This document shows positions 27,219 to 34,536 of a stretch of 64,000 nucleotides of DNA, piece by piece. The position numbers and the translations under genes are program-made. The notes below the pieces were generated by a model. That model saw only the letters and a list, made by a program, of their open reading frames with translations, did no database searches and was not told where the DNA came from. Each line of letters begins with the position of its first letter. The stretch's first letter is position 1. This DNA is from Dorea phocaeensis (GTDB lineage: Bacteria; Bacillota; Clostridia; Lachnospirales; Lachnospiraceae): NCBI RefSeq assembly GCF_900240315.1, contig NZ_OEPZ01000002.1:372001-436000 (forward strand), written 5' to 3'.

Positions 27219-27710
27219 CTAGTACAATTTTGCTCCTGCTGGAATCTTGTCATCAAGGATCAGAACATTGAGTCCTTCTCTTCCTTCTTCAAGGTGTGTA
27301 GCAGAGATGATCATACCACAAGAATCAATTCCCATCATCTTACGTGGTGGAAGGTTTGTGATTGCAAGCAATGTCTTTCCAACCAGTTCTTCTGGCTCAT
27401 AATAATCGTGAATTCCGCTTAAAATCACACGATCTACGCCACTTCCGTCGTCTAATACGAACTTCAGAAGCTTCTTGGATTTTGGAACTGCTTCACATTC
27501 TTTAACCTTTACAGCACGGAAATCTGACTTGCTGAATGTCTCGAAGTCAACCATATCTTCAAACAATGGTTCTACTTCTACATTAGAGAAATCAATCTCA
27601 ACCTTCGCTGGGGCAGCTGTTTCTTCTACTGGAACAACTACTTTTGCAGCTACTGGAGTTGACTGTGCAGCGTTGTTTGCTTCGTTCTTCGCAGCGCCCT
27701 GTGACTTCAT
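27219..27710 (-). CDS. metG (fragment): MetG C-terminal tRNA-binding domain, displaced copy c (attachment site)
   Basis: About 163 residues equal to the C-terminal appended domain of methionyl-tRNA synthetase: an Ala/Val/Pro linker, then VDFETFSKSDFRAVKVKECE and AVPKSKKLLKFVLDDGSG, GKTLLAITNLPPRKMMGIDS and IPAGAKLY (OB-fold, tRNA-binding). No catalytic HIGH/KMSKS part is present. In frame, translation could begin further right at 27824, but that extension is unlike MetG. The ATG at 27710 lies inside the shared core CCGACAATGAAGTCACAG, with no good ribosome binding site. It is most simply the original or an older metG 3' end displaced by integration of element C. Confidence 0.85.
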   Translation of the reverse strand: MKSQGAAKNEANNAAQSTPVAAKVVVPVEETAAPAKVEIDFSNVEVEPLFEDMVDFETFSKSDFRAVKVKECEAVPKSKKLLKFVLDDGSGVDRVILSGIHDYYEPEELVGKTLLAITNLPPRKMMGIDSCGMIISATHLEEGREGLNVLILDDKIPAGAKLY

Positions 27711-27935
27711 TGTCGGGATTAATTGAACAATCTCTTCCACCCTTGTCCACTGAGCTCCGTCAGGCACCGCACACATCCAAAAACTGATTTTTTTGGTCTT
27801 CCATTGAGATCCATAGAGCCCCAAGTCGGCTGTGTCTTTTGTGTAGTATAAGTTTTTATTTAATAGATGAGGAAGATATATCTCCCTCTACTTTTATGGT
27901 GCGCACATGTCCTCAAAAACATGATACATCACTAA

Positions 27936-29162
27936 TTATATTATAATCTTTCCCTGGAGATTTGCAACAATTTCCTGTTTTTTCTCCTGTGTCGCTTCCG
28001 CATAAATATCCATGGTTGTTGTAATATCTGAGTGGCCCATGATACTTTGGATCACCTTCAAATTCGACTCATTCTCACACAATCTTGTGCAAAATGTGTG
28101 TCTCAAATGATGGGCTGAAAAATGAGGAATAATGAGTGGTTCTCTATCCTCTTTCTCTGCTATTTCTATTTCATCTTTGTTATATGCAACTCTTGCCCTT
28201 TCAATCGCTCGATTAACTGCATTTGGTAAATATACCGTTCCGGTTGCTGTTACAAAAACGAAATTTGAATATCCATCAATCTCTTCTGAGGAAAAGCCAA
28301 TGCACTTTTGGATCTCATACTCATCCAGAAAAGCATTGAACACTTCATCGATCATCGGAATGGTTCTCCGTCCTGAAATCGTCTTTGGTGTAGAAATATG
28401 CTTGACCGATTTTCTGTTTTCATCAGGTCTGTAGATAAAAGTATGATTTACACTGATAATACGCTTTTCAAAATCCAGGTCATCCCATCGAAGACCGATG
28501 CATTCACCAATTCGCATTCCTGTTCCAAGAAGGACCGTTATAATAGGTACCCATCCTTGATATTCCCGATGGGCTTTTAAGTAATCCATAAAAGCTTTCT
28601 GCTGTGGAATCGTAAGCGCATGTCTCGGATTATCTTCCCAGATATGGCTCTTTTTGATTTCTGCCATTAATCCGTCTGTCGGATTTTGTCTGAGCAGTCC
28701 ATCCCTTACAGCCATCTGGAATGCCGGATGCAACTGTGTATGTATACTATCCAGCGTATTTGCTTTCATTTCTTCATCCAGGATAATACGATAATAGAAT
28801 TTTTTCACATCAGAATATTTGATCTTACCAATCAGTCTTTTTCCAAATGTGGGTCTGACAAAGTGATTATACATATAGAGATAATTCACTTTTGTTGATG
28901 GTTTCAAATCATATTTCTGTTCGATAAACCGATCATACAGTTCATTCAGCGTCATCCTGTCAGCCAGCTGCGGATTCAGTCCATCTTCTTTGTCGCGGAT
29001 GATTTTTCTTTCTTTTGCTCTGAGTTCAACCAATGTTTTTGCGTAAACAGTTCGTCTATTTTTATCTAAATCTGTATAAGAATAAGAATAGCGACCGTCT
29101 TTTCTCTGACTCTCACCGGTTCGCAACACATACCCCCGGCTGTCTTTTCTTGATTTTGCCAT
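27936..29162 (-). CDS. int: Tyrosine recombinase (Tn916-type integrase), element C
   Basis: A 408-residue site-specific recombinase. The N-terminal arm-binding domain starts KSRKDSRGYVLRTGESQRKD. The core-binding SAM-like domain spans about 70-165. The catalytic domain has Arg in LGTGMRIGECIGLRW, H-x-x-R in HHLRHTFCTRL, a further His in IMGHSDITTT and the nucleophile Tyr in MDIYAEAT. It ends ~220 bases from the metG core, the expected place for an enzyme acting at that site. The ATG follows GTGAGGTGAGAGG. It is the last gene of a DUF6462-CopG-int operon. Confidence 0.95.
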   Translation of the reverse strand: MAKSRKDSRGYVLRTGESQRKDGRYSYSYTDLDKNRRTVYAKTLVELRAKERKIIRDKEDGLNPQLADRMTLNELYDRFIEQKYDLKPSTKVNYLYMYNHFVRPTFGKRLIGKIKYSDVKKFYYRIILDEEMKANTLDSIHTQLHPAFQMAVRDGLLRQNPTDGLMAEIKKSHIWEDNPRHALTIPQQKAFMDYLKAHREYQGWVPIITVLLGTGMRIGECIGLRWDDLDFEKRIISVNHTFIYRPDENRKSVKHISTPKTISGRRTIPMIDEVFNAFLDEYEIQKCIGFSSEEIDGYSNFVFVTATGTVYLPNAVNRAIERARVAYNKDEIEIAEKEDREPLIIPHFSAHHLRHTFCTRLCENESNLKVIQSIMGHSDITTTMDIYAEATQEKKQEIVANLQGKIII

Positions 29163-29192
29163 CCTCTCACCTCACTAATCGTGAGGAGCATC

Positions 29193-29369
29193 TTAGCTGT
29201 GCTTATCCTGTCGGTATAATAGTTCCAATCCTTTCTTAAGCACCTGCCCTTTTGTAAGATCGTACTTTTCAGCATAAGCTTCCAATTGCTTCTGCTCAGC
29301 ATTGGAGAAACGGATGGTGAAACGATAATTCATGGGATCATCACTCTTTGGTCTTCCCATCTTTGCCAT
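29193..29369 (-). CDS. Small CopG/ribbon-helix-helix-like protein, element C
   Basis: A 58-residue protein, MAKMGRPKSDDPMNYRFTIR, followed by an Arc/CopG-like ribbon and helices ending LELLYRQDKHS. The MGRPKSD start is shared with the gene at 55888-56061 in element A, also just upstream of an integrase. It probably autoregulates or assists excision. It lies 30 bases upstream of int in the same operon. Confidence 0.75.
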   Translation of the reverse strand: MAKMGRPKSDDPMNYRFTIRFSNAEQKQLEAYAEKYDLTKGQVLKKGLELLYRQDKHS

Positions 29370-29458
29370 ACTATTTCCTCCTTCCTTACAACACTATTAT
29401 ACTTTGTGTCCGACAACAAGTCAACGTGTTTTGCTCCTCATGTATTACATTGTATTTT

Positions 29459-29683
29459 TTATAATTCATCTCTGAAATTTTCAAGATATTCATCCACAAT
29501 CTCTGTATTGACCAGAACAACTCTCTTCACATGATAGACTGCTTTCGCATCTTTCGCTAATTCCTGAAATGTATGCAACCCCATAGAATATAATTGTGCC
29601 CCTTCCTCATAACGGACAAATTTCTTTCTTCCGACCTGCACCAGCTTTTCCAATTCTGGAATTTCTTTTCTGACTTTAGGCAT
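29459..29683 (-). CDS. DUF6462-like excisionase-type small protein, element C
   Basis: A 74-residue helix-turn-helix protein: KKFVRYEEGAQLYSMGLHTF, then QELAKDAKAVYHVKRVVLVN and a final DEYLENFRDEL. The layout is that of MerR/Xis-like excisionases (winged helix recognizing bent DNA). A homologue occupies the same place in element A (56173-56382). The ATG follows GAAGGAGG. The outward CCCTGTA motif ends 41 bases upstream. Confidence 0.78.
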   Translation of the reverse strand: MPKVRKEIPELEKLVQVGRKKFVRYEEGAQLYSMGLHTFQELAKDAKAVYHVKRVVLVNTEIVDEYLENFRDEL

Positions 29684-29723
29684 GAAAAAACCTCCTTCCT
29701 TCGTACATAAAAAAAATATCTTT

Positions 29724-29758
29724 CATATATACAAAAGAAGGAGGGTGAAAATACAGCC
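29724..29758 (-). promoter_or_regulatory. Outward backbone motif, copy C-left
   Basis: Minus-strand match to CCCTGTA-N16-TTTCGTTATATG (here GGCTGTATTTT at one end and TTTTGTATATATG at the other). It points toward the DUF6462-CopG-int operon. Partner copy is at 31599-31631 in the opposite orientation. Confidence 0.65.
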
Positions 29759-29792
29759 TCTAATGTGAAATTTTTTTGGCTTTAGAGAAAAA

Positions 29793-30560
29793 TTATGTAT
29801 TATCGTTCAAATTGTAGCACAGGTACAACATATCTATAATTTTTTGTTTATCCGTCCCTCTAATGCCTAATGATTTTAAATCTACTGTTTCATCAGCTAT
29901 TTCAGATAAAAATTTTTTCATATCCTCCGCTATTTCCAGGCTGAGAACTTGCCTTGTATTGGCTGTGATTAACTGTGCTAATCGGAACACATCGTTTTTA
30001 TGTTTCTTTATATTTTTGCTGTCAACCTGCTCTCCATTTAGCTTGCGTTCTTTTAAATCCAGCCACGCTTTTGCCTTAAATGGTATCAGGCAAGTCGGAC
30101 TTAATACCGGAATGCCATCAACCATCATTTGTCCGGTTTTTAGCAATTCATAATACGCTTCGTTTAGAAGGATTGCCGACAAGCTGGAGATTTCATCGTC
30201 TATCGGAAGCGGTGTGAGAACTGCATCATCTTCCAATATAATAAAATCTGGATTTCTGGAAAATATTTCTATCATGTATGGATATTCTTTGCTTTTCGGA
30301 GATGTGAAACGATAAAACTGTGCATTTCCGGTACTTTTATTCAAATGCTCATATCCTGCTTCCTTGACATACTCCCAAAACTGCCTGCCAAACTCCGCTG
30401 TTATGGATTCAACAATCAGTACAATATCTACATCTTTTGTAGCCCGAAACGGTAATTCTTCGTTTTCCATAATCAAATCGCAAGCTGTCCCACCGATGAT
30501 GACATATTGATTTTCAAATCCCTGAAATCTTTCCTTAAATTTTGTAAATCCGTTGACCAT
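29793..30560 (-). CDS. Nucleotidyltransferase toxin of an AbiE-like type IV pair
   Basis: A 255-residue protein of the AbiEii/nucleotidyltransferase fold: YVIIGGTACDLIM, then FRATKDVDIVLIVE, giving G-G and DxD catalytic residues, and later PFKAKAWLDLKERK with K-x5-D typical of AbiEii. It should transfer nucleotides to an RNA or protein target and cause reversible growth arrest or phage abortive infection. It overlaps the upstream winged-helix gene by one base (ATGA-type junction). The pair fills the cargo slot between two outward motifs. Confidence 0.75.
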   Translation of the reverse strand: MVNGFTKFKERFQGFENQYVIIGGTACDLIMENEELPFRATKDVDIVLIVESITAEFGRQFWEYVKEAGYEHLNKSTGNAQFYRFTSPKSKEYPYMIEIFSRNPDFIILEDDAVLTPLPIDDEISSLSAILLNEAYYELLKTGQMMVDGIPVLSPTCLIPFKAKAWLDLKERKLNGEQVDSKNIKKHKNDVFRLAQLITANTRQVLSLEIAEDMKKFLSEIADETVDLKSLGIRGTDKQKIIDMLYLCYNLNDNT

Positions 30561-31492
30561 TACTCCTGCAACCTTCTTTCCTGCAATTCATCTACTGCTT
30601 CTTCAATTCTCTCATCATTTGTATCTCCAAAAGATAAAACAATGGAAATATCGTCAGCACTGTTATCCTCCGAAAATTGTTTCGGGTTGTATGCCCATAA
30701 TTCAAGTCTGACCTGTTTATCCGGGTCTATCAGTTCATCTGTCAGCAAAGTTTTATCATAATCTTTCTCACTAATTGCATAGGTAAAAACTCGGCTGGGA
30801 TTTAGCATTGTTTTTTCAGAAAGTGCCGTTTCCCCTGCAAAGACCATGTTTTCTGTAACTTGCGCCTTATCTATATATCCTGCTTTGCGGACAGGCGTCG
30901 TCAAATATACTTTTGCTTTTTCAAATAATTCATCTCGCTTATATTTTGACTCAATAAACTTGTTGACACCGTCTTTTGCTACAAGAAACAAATCCGTCGC
31001 TTCCAACTGCTTTACTGCTCTAGTCAAGGTCATTGCTGTAAATGGAAGCACTTTTCTGGCTTCTGAAATATACAAGCGTTTTTTCTTACTATACAGATAA
31101 AACAAAAGCAACTGCTGCGTTGAGTAAACAAACTTACCTGTCAGCTTTGGCGGTTCTTTCTCATCTGTAAGCATTGTTCCAATGAAAGGAAGAAAGATCT
31201 GCTTATCAGTAATAAACGGTATATTATTTTCTATAAGACTTTTTCTTCGATAATTAGATACTGTCGCAAGTTCAAAGACGACTGGCACATTATCAATTTG
31301 CTGTATTTTTGCAATTTGTTTTTTCAATGCCGGAAGTGTGGCAAGTTCTTCTATTGGAGCAAGCATTATACAACGTCTGTTTCCAATATATGCTGTTTGA
31401 AAATCATAACTTCCTGCGATGTAAACAGGCAAAGAATCCTGATGATTCCATGCTTCATATTTTATAGAAATCCCGAATACGCTGGTAAGCAT
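30560..31492 (-). CDS. Winged-helix antitoxin/regulator of the AbiE-like pair
   Basis: A 310-residue protein. The middle has a MarR-like winged helix (YISEARKVLPFTAMTLTRAVKQLEATDLF). The N-terminal part (VYIAGSYDFQTAYIGNRRCI) and C-terminal part are unlike classical AbiEi, so I call it AbiEi-like by partner and order. It probably represses the operon and counters the nucleotidyltransferase. The start at 31492 is preferred, with AAGGAG about 10 bases upstream; an ATG at 31501 is too close to it. Confidence 0.65.
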   Translation of the reverse strand: MLTSVFGISIKYEAWNHQDSLPVYIAGSYDFQTAYIGNRRCIMLAPIEELATLPALKKQIAKIQQIDNVPVVFELATVSNYRRKSLIENNIPFITDKQIFLPFIGTMLTDEKEPPKLTGKFVYSTQQLLLFYLYSKKKRLYISEARKVLPFTAMTLTRAVKQLEATDLFLVAKDGVNKFIESKYKRDELFEKAKVYLTTPVRKAGYIDKAQVTENMVFAGETALSEKTMLNPSRVFTYAISEKDYDKTLLTDELIDPDKQVRLELWAYNPKQFSEDNSADDISIVLSFGDTNDERIEEAVDELQERRLQE

Positions 31493-31598
31493 ATTTCTCA
31501 TTCTCCTTTTAACTCTTTTTCTTTCATTTTAACTTTGACAATGTTAAAAGTCAAGTTTTTGAGTTATTTTGCTTTTTCTAAAATTCTTTTCTCTCACA

Positions 31599-31631
31599 CC
31601 CTGTATTTTTCCCCTCCATCTTTTGTATATG
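31599..31631 (+). promoter_or_regulatory. Outward backbone motif, copy C-right
   Basis: CCCTGTATTTTTCC, a variable middle, then TTTTGTATATG, two bases shorter than the other copies. It points toward the oriT-like region and the mobC remnant, 19 bases ahead. Confidence 0.65.
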
Positions 31632-31649
31632 TAAGAGGGTTCGTAGATT

Positions 31650-31850
31650 AGAGCAAGATCCACCCATATATTACCATATCGCCATTTTTATGGCTTCGGT
31701 ATACTTCTGGGTCATCTTGATGGGAATTACGTTTTCCCATACCCTCGTGACGACATCAAAGATGTCTATTGGCTTTCTATCAAAGATAGACGCAGCACTT
31801 TTATGTAACCGGAAGGGACAGCCGGCTAAAAAATGGAAGATAACATAAGA
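31650..31850 (+). other. oriT: oriT-like structured region, element C
   Basis: Starts with AGAGCAAGATCCACCC, identical to 58153-58168 in element A, then a run of hairpins with the same layout but changed bases: TGGGAA/TTCCCA, GACATC/GATGTC, TCTATC/GATAGA, and CCGGAAGGGACAGCCGG. The paired changes relative to element A keep the stems, so structure is conserved. It lies directly before mobC, the usual place of oriT. A structured mRNA leader is the alternative. Confidence 0.65.
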
Positions 31851-31877
31851 GATGTCATGCATTATGAAAGGAGAAAT

Positions 31878-32036
31878 ATGGCACCACCCAAAAAAGAAAA
31901 TAAACTCAAACGAAAAAATTCGTAACATTAAAACTTTCCGACATTGAGTATGACTTATTAAAAAATGAGGCGCATATTACAGGACTTTCCCGTTCCGAAT
32001 ATCGTAAGCGCATAGTTTCGGGGTGTCCCCAAAACT
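31878..32036 (+). pseudogene. mobC (remnant): mobC remnant, frameshifted and truncated
   Basis: Begins MAPPKKENKLKRKNS and stops; one base out of frame it continues VTLKLSDIEYDLLKNEAH and ITGLSRSEYRKR, matching MobC of element A (CLKLTDIELEILNQA, GISRSEYLRR). It breaks off in an inverted repeat at 32004-32046, after which unrelated cargo begins. The relaxase is gone. GAAAGGAG precedes the ATG. Confidence 0.8.
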
Positions 32037-32046
32037 ATGCGCTTAC
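32004..32046. repeat. Fold-back inverted repeat at the mobC/cargo junction
   Basis: GTAAGCGCATAGTTT and its exact reverse complement AAACTATGCGCTTAC face each other around GGGG/CCCC. The left arm is mobC coding sequence, so the right arm is an inverted copy. It looks like a template-switch scar at the deletion that removed the rest of the mob module. Confidence 0.75.
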
Positions 32047-32074
32047 CATATAACAACTGGAAAGTAGGATCTTC

Positions 32075-33088
32075 TTATTTATCTTGCACAGAAAACTTTC
32101 TCATCATAATAATCCTCTCAAGTATTTCCTGCTTGAACTTTTCAACATCATTCGTTCGCTTGCGCACACCTGCTGCGGCAGCATGTCCACCTCCACCAAA
32201 TGCCTGCAAGAGTTCATTCACATTGATCCACTTTCCATCAGAACGGAAAGAACATCTCCAACGATTTTCTTCCTCCTCGTACATAGTAAAGCCAAGCTTA
32301 ATATCCTCGCAGTCTCTGAGAAATCCACTGATTGGATGGATATCTTCATAGCTGATTTCTTCTGTCTCACACTCTGCATGATTGATGCAAACACATGCAA
32401 CCGCTCCATCCAGCAGACGCTCTGCACGTTTCAACAGTTCCAATCTCTTCTGCAGACTTTCCAATGTATCTTTGTACATCGTCTGCATGACATAACTATG
32501 ATCCACTCCCATCTCAAGCAGTTTCATCGCGGCCTGCATAGTACTAACTTGCACTCTGTTAAAGCACCCTGTGTCATGCAAAATCCCCATATAAATATAA
32601 TCTGCTGCAGTCGGACTTATTTCACAATCGATCGTATTCTTCAGCTTATTCTCATCCAGAATATAATAAACATTCTCTGCACAAGCTTCAGAGATTTTTG
32701 TATAGTTCACATCTCCGTAACCTTCATTAGAGGCATGGTGATCAATTACTATACTTGCTTCTGCACCCTCGTAATATTTCCTGCCTATCATCCTTGCTAA
32801 AACTGCAGTATCACATACAATAACACCATATTTTTCTTCTACATCTGGCTTCTCAAACGGATTGAAGACCTTATCCATGCTCACCTGTTTCTTCGGGCCT
32901 TTATCCAACGTATCTGCTAGATATGGCAGCACTTTGTACTGCGGATAGTTTACCTTTATATAATGTGCAAGTCCCATCACCGATCCGGCGGCATCGCCAT
33001 CTGGATTCAAATGTCCTAGAAGAATCACTATAGTTAAATTGTGTTCCTGCATCATAGATTGAAATTCTCTGTCAAAATTGAATATCAT
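32075..33088 (-). CDS. nrnA: DHH/DHHA1 phosphoesterase, NrnA-like (nanoRNase/pAp phosphatase)
   Basis: A 337-residue Mn-dependent phosphoesterase degrading short oligoribonucleotides and/or 3'-phosphoadenosine 5'-phosphate. The DHH domain has GHLNPDGDAAGS, IVCDTAV, VIDHHAS and ILHDTGCF; the DHHA1 domain ends with QAFGGGGHAAAAG. The ATG follows AAAGGAAATTAA. It normally sits in the chromosome, so its presence beside the broken mob module suggests a captured host block. Confidence 0.92.
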   Translation of the reverse strand: MIFNFDREFQSMMQEHNLTIVILLGHLNPDGDAAGSVMGLAHYIKVNYPQYKVLPYLADTLDKGPKKQVSMDKVFNPFEKPDVEEKYGVIVCDTAVLARMIGRKYYEGAEASIVIDHHASNEGYGDVNYTKISEACAENVYYILDENKLKNTIDCEISPTAADYIYMGILHDTGCFNRVQVSTMQAAMKLLEMGVDHSYVMQTMYKDTLESLQKRLELLKRAERLLDGAVACVCINHAECETEEISYEDIHPISGFLRDCEDIKLGFTMYEEEENRWRCSFRSDGKWINVNELLQAFGGGGHAAAAGVRKRTNDVEKFKQEILERIIMMRKFSVQDK

Positions 33089-33121
33089 TTAATTTCCTTT
33101 CAGTTGGATCGTTTACTTTAT

Positions 33122-33400
33122 TTATCTAGGCCAAAAATCTACCGTTACCACCTCAAACCTATACTTCTGCTTTGCATCCGGATATTTCTTTCGATCCACT
33201 TCGCTGCAAAACATATCGTATGGTCTGGCACACGTTTTATAAGGTGGATACAATGCCTGATAGATCACCAACTTCTCACCATTTTCTGTATGCTGAGCAA
33301 AAGTCAGAATCCGATACAAATACTCTGCTGTCTCCGGATTTACATTTTCACGTTTGAAATGCTGAACGATATCACCAATATGAAATCTACATTCTTCCAT
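33122..33400 (-). CDS. DUF1653 protein
   Basis: A 92-residue protein with [34 protein letters not shown] and KQKYRFEVV, the DUF1653 pattern. Function unknown. The longer frame starting at 33478 is an artefact: its first 23 codons are the out-of-frame tail of the ArsC-like pseudogene. GGAGGAG lies 9 bases upstream of the ATG at 33400. Confidence 0.8.
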   Translation of the reverse strand: MEECRFHIGDIVQHFKRENVNPETAEYLYRILTFAQHTENGEKLVIYQALYPPYKTCARPYDMFCSEVDRKKYPDAKQKYRFEVVTVDFWPR

Positions 33401-33422
33401 ACTCTGCATCTCCTCCGTTCTC

Positions 33423-33765
33423 TTATTTCCACACCTTCCAGATATCCGGCTAATATCCAAGAGTGAATTGTTTTCCATTACGGACCACCGGTGTTCTTAA
33501 TCACCTGCGGGTTTTCCAGTACCTTCTCAAGTTTATCTTCCTCTGCAATGTACTTAGTGAGCGCAAGCAGATCCTTATTCTTGCCCTCCCAGTTTATCAT
33601 ATTTTCCAGTCCACCATTTGTCTGGGCGACAGAATTAAATTTCCCCTTGCTCATGCCTTTTTCTTTCATATCAATAAACTGAAACTTAATCCCACGTTCT
33701 TTAAAGAAACGTTCTGCTTTCTTTGTATCATTGCACTTCTTTGTTCCAAAAATCTGTATATTCAA
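33423..33765 (-). pseudogene. ArsC/Spx-family protein, frameshift plus nonsense
   Basis: A thioredoxin-fold ArsC-like protein. From the ATG at 33765 it reads IQIFGTKKCNDTKKAERFFK up to ENPQVIK, then one extra A shifts the frame. In the next frame the expected tail is present: [14 protein letters not shown], a TAG stop in place of a sense codon, then PDIWKVWK and TAA. So two lesions separate it from an intact gene of about 114 residues. The Cys11 equivalent (KKCNDT) is present. Confidence 0.8.
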
Positions 33766-33766
33766 A

Positions 33767-34222
33767 TTAGTTTTCCTTGTCCATCGCCATATGTATCATT
33801 TTTTCAAAAGACTCTCTGAAATGTTCATCATCCTCTGCTGTTCGTTTTCTTGGCCCTTTCAAATGATTCTTTCCGGATGCCCTTCGTGCTTTCTTGTTCA
33901 AGTGACGCTCCATAAGCATCTGGTCAATATTTTCATTCGTATACCATTTCCCGGACTGATGAATCGCATATGCACCCTTTCCAAGAGCCATTGCCGCCAC
34001 TCCATAATCCTGTGATACAACAATATCTCCTTTATGACAAATGCTGATCAATTTATAATCCACTGCATCTGCTCCGGCTCCAACTACGATCACTTTACTA
34101 TAATCAGAAGCTAACACATGATTGGTATCACACAACAACGTTACCGGAACATTGTGCTCTTTTGCAACTTTTTCAACAATACCAACTACCGGACAGGCAT
34201 CTGCATCAACAAAAATCTGCAT
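33767..34222 (-). CDS. DUF188/YaiI-YqxD family protein
   Basis: A 151-residue PIN-like protein: MQIFVDADACPVVGIVEKVA, CDTNHVLASDYSKVIVVG and VVSQDYGVAAMALGKGAYAI, then RHLNKKARRASGKNHLKGPR. The acidic residues resemble a nuclease site but no activity is established. The ATG at 34222 follows TTAAAGGAG, which overlaps the stop of a glyoxalase-like remnant. Confidence 0.88.
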   Translation of the reverse strand: MQIFVDADACPVVGIVEKVAKEHNVPVTLLCDTNHVLASDYSKVIVVGAGADAVDYKLISICHKGDIVVSQDYGVAAMALGKGAYAIHQSGKWYTNENIDQMLMERHLNKKARRASGKNHLKGPRKRTAEDDEHFRESFEKMIHMAMDKEN

Positions 34223-34232
34223 ATTTTCTCCT

Positions 34233-34440
34233 TTAATCACACCTGAATGGAGTGCGAACCTCAATAAGATTACCACTGGGATCATACAGTCTTACAAGCT
34301 TCTGGCCACCTGCAATTTCTGTCAGTTCAGTGGCATATCGGACGAAATACTTACCAGATTCATATTTCGCAAGCAATGCTGCTATCAAAAGCGCTGTCCA
34401 TACAATGGTACATACAAAATGGAAGATTCTCCTAATTTTG
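34233..34440 (-). pseudogene. Glyoxalase/VOC-family C-terminal remnant
   Basis: Minus-strand reading ends TELTEIAGGQKLVRLYDPSG, NLIEVRTPFRCD and stop, a typical last beta strand of a VOC protein with its metal-ligand Glu. Upstream the frame breaks up. No start is found. Confidence 0.55.
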
Positions 34441-34536
34441 TATGTAAGGGTGTGCTCACCGAGCGCACCACTGCAATAAAACCCTCGTCATATTTTGTCA
34501 ATCACGAGTGATAGACTTTGATTTGAAATTCTCACA

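Noticed and set aside
27711-27824. N-terminal extension of metG fragment c as a real 201-residue fusion protein
   Set aside because: Residues before the core are unlike MetG and differ completely from the other two junctions, so they are element-end DNA read in frame by chance.
31671-31928. Minus-strand frame of 85 codons over the element C oriT region
   Set aside because: It runs antisense to conserved stems and the mobC remnant; the equivalent region of element A has no such frame.
33122-33478. Long form of the DUF1653 protein starting at 33478
   Set aside because: The first 23 codons are the out-of-frame tail of the ArsC-like pseudogene; a good ribosome binding site precedes 33400.
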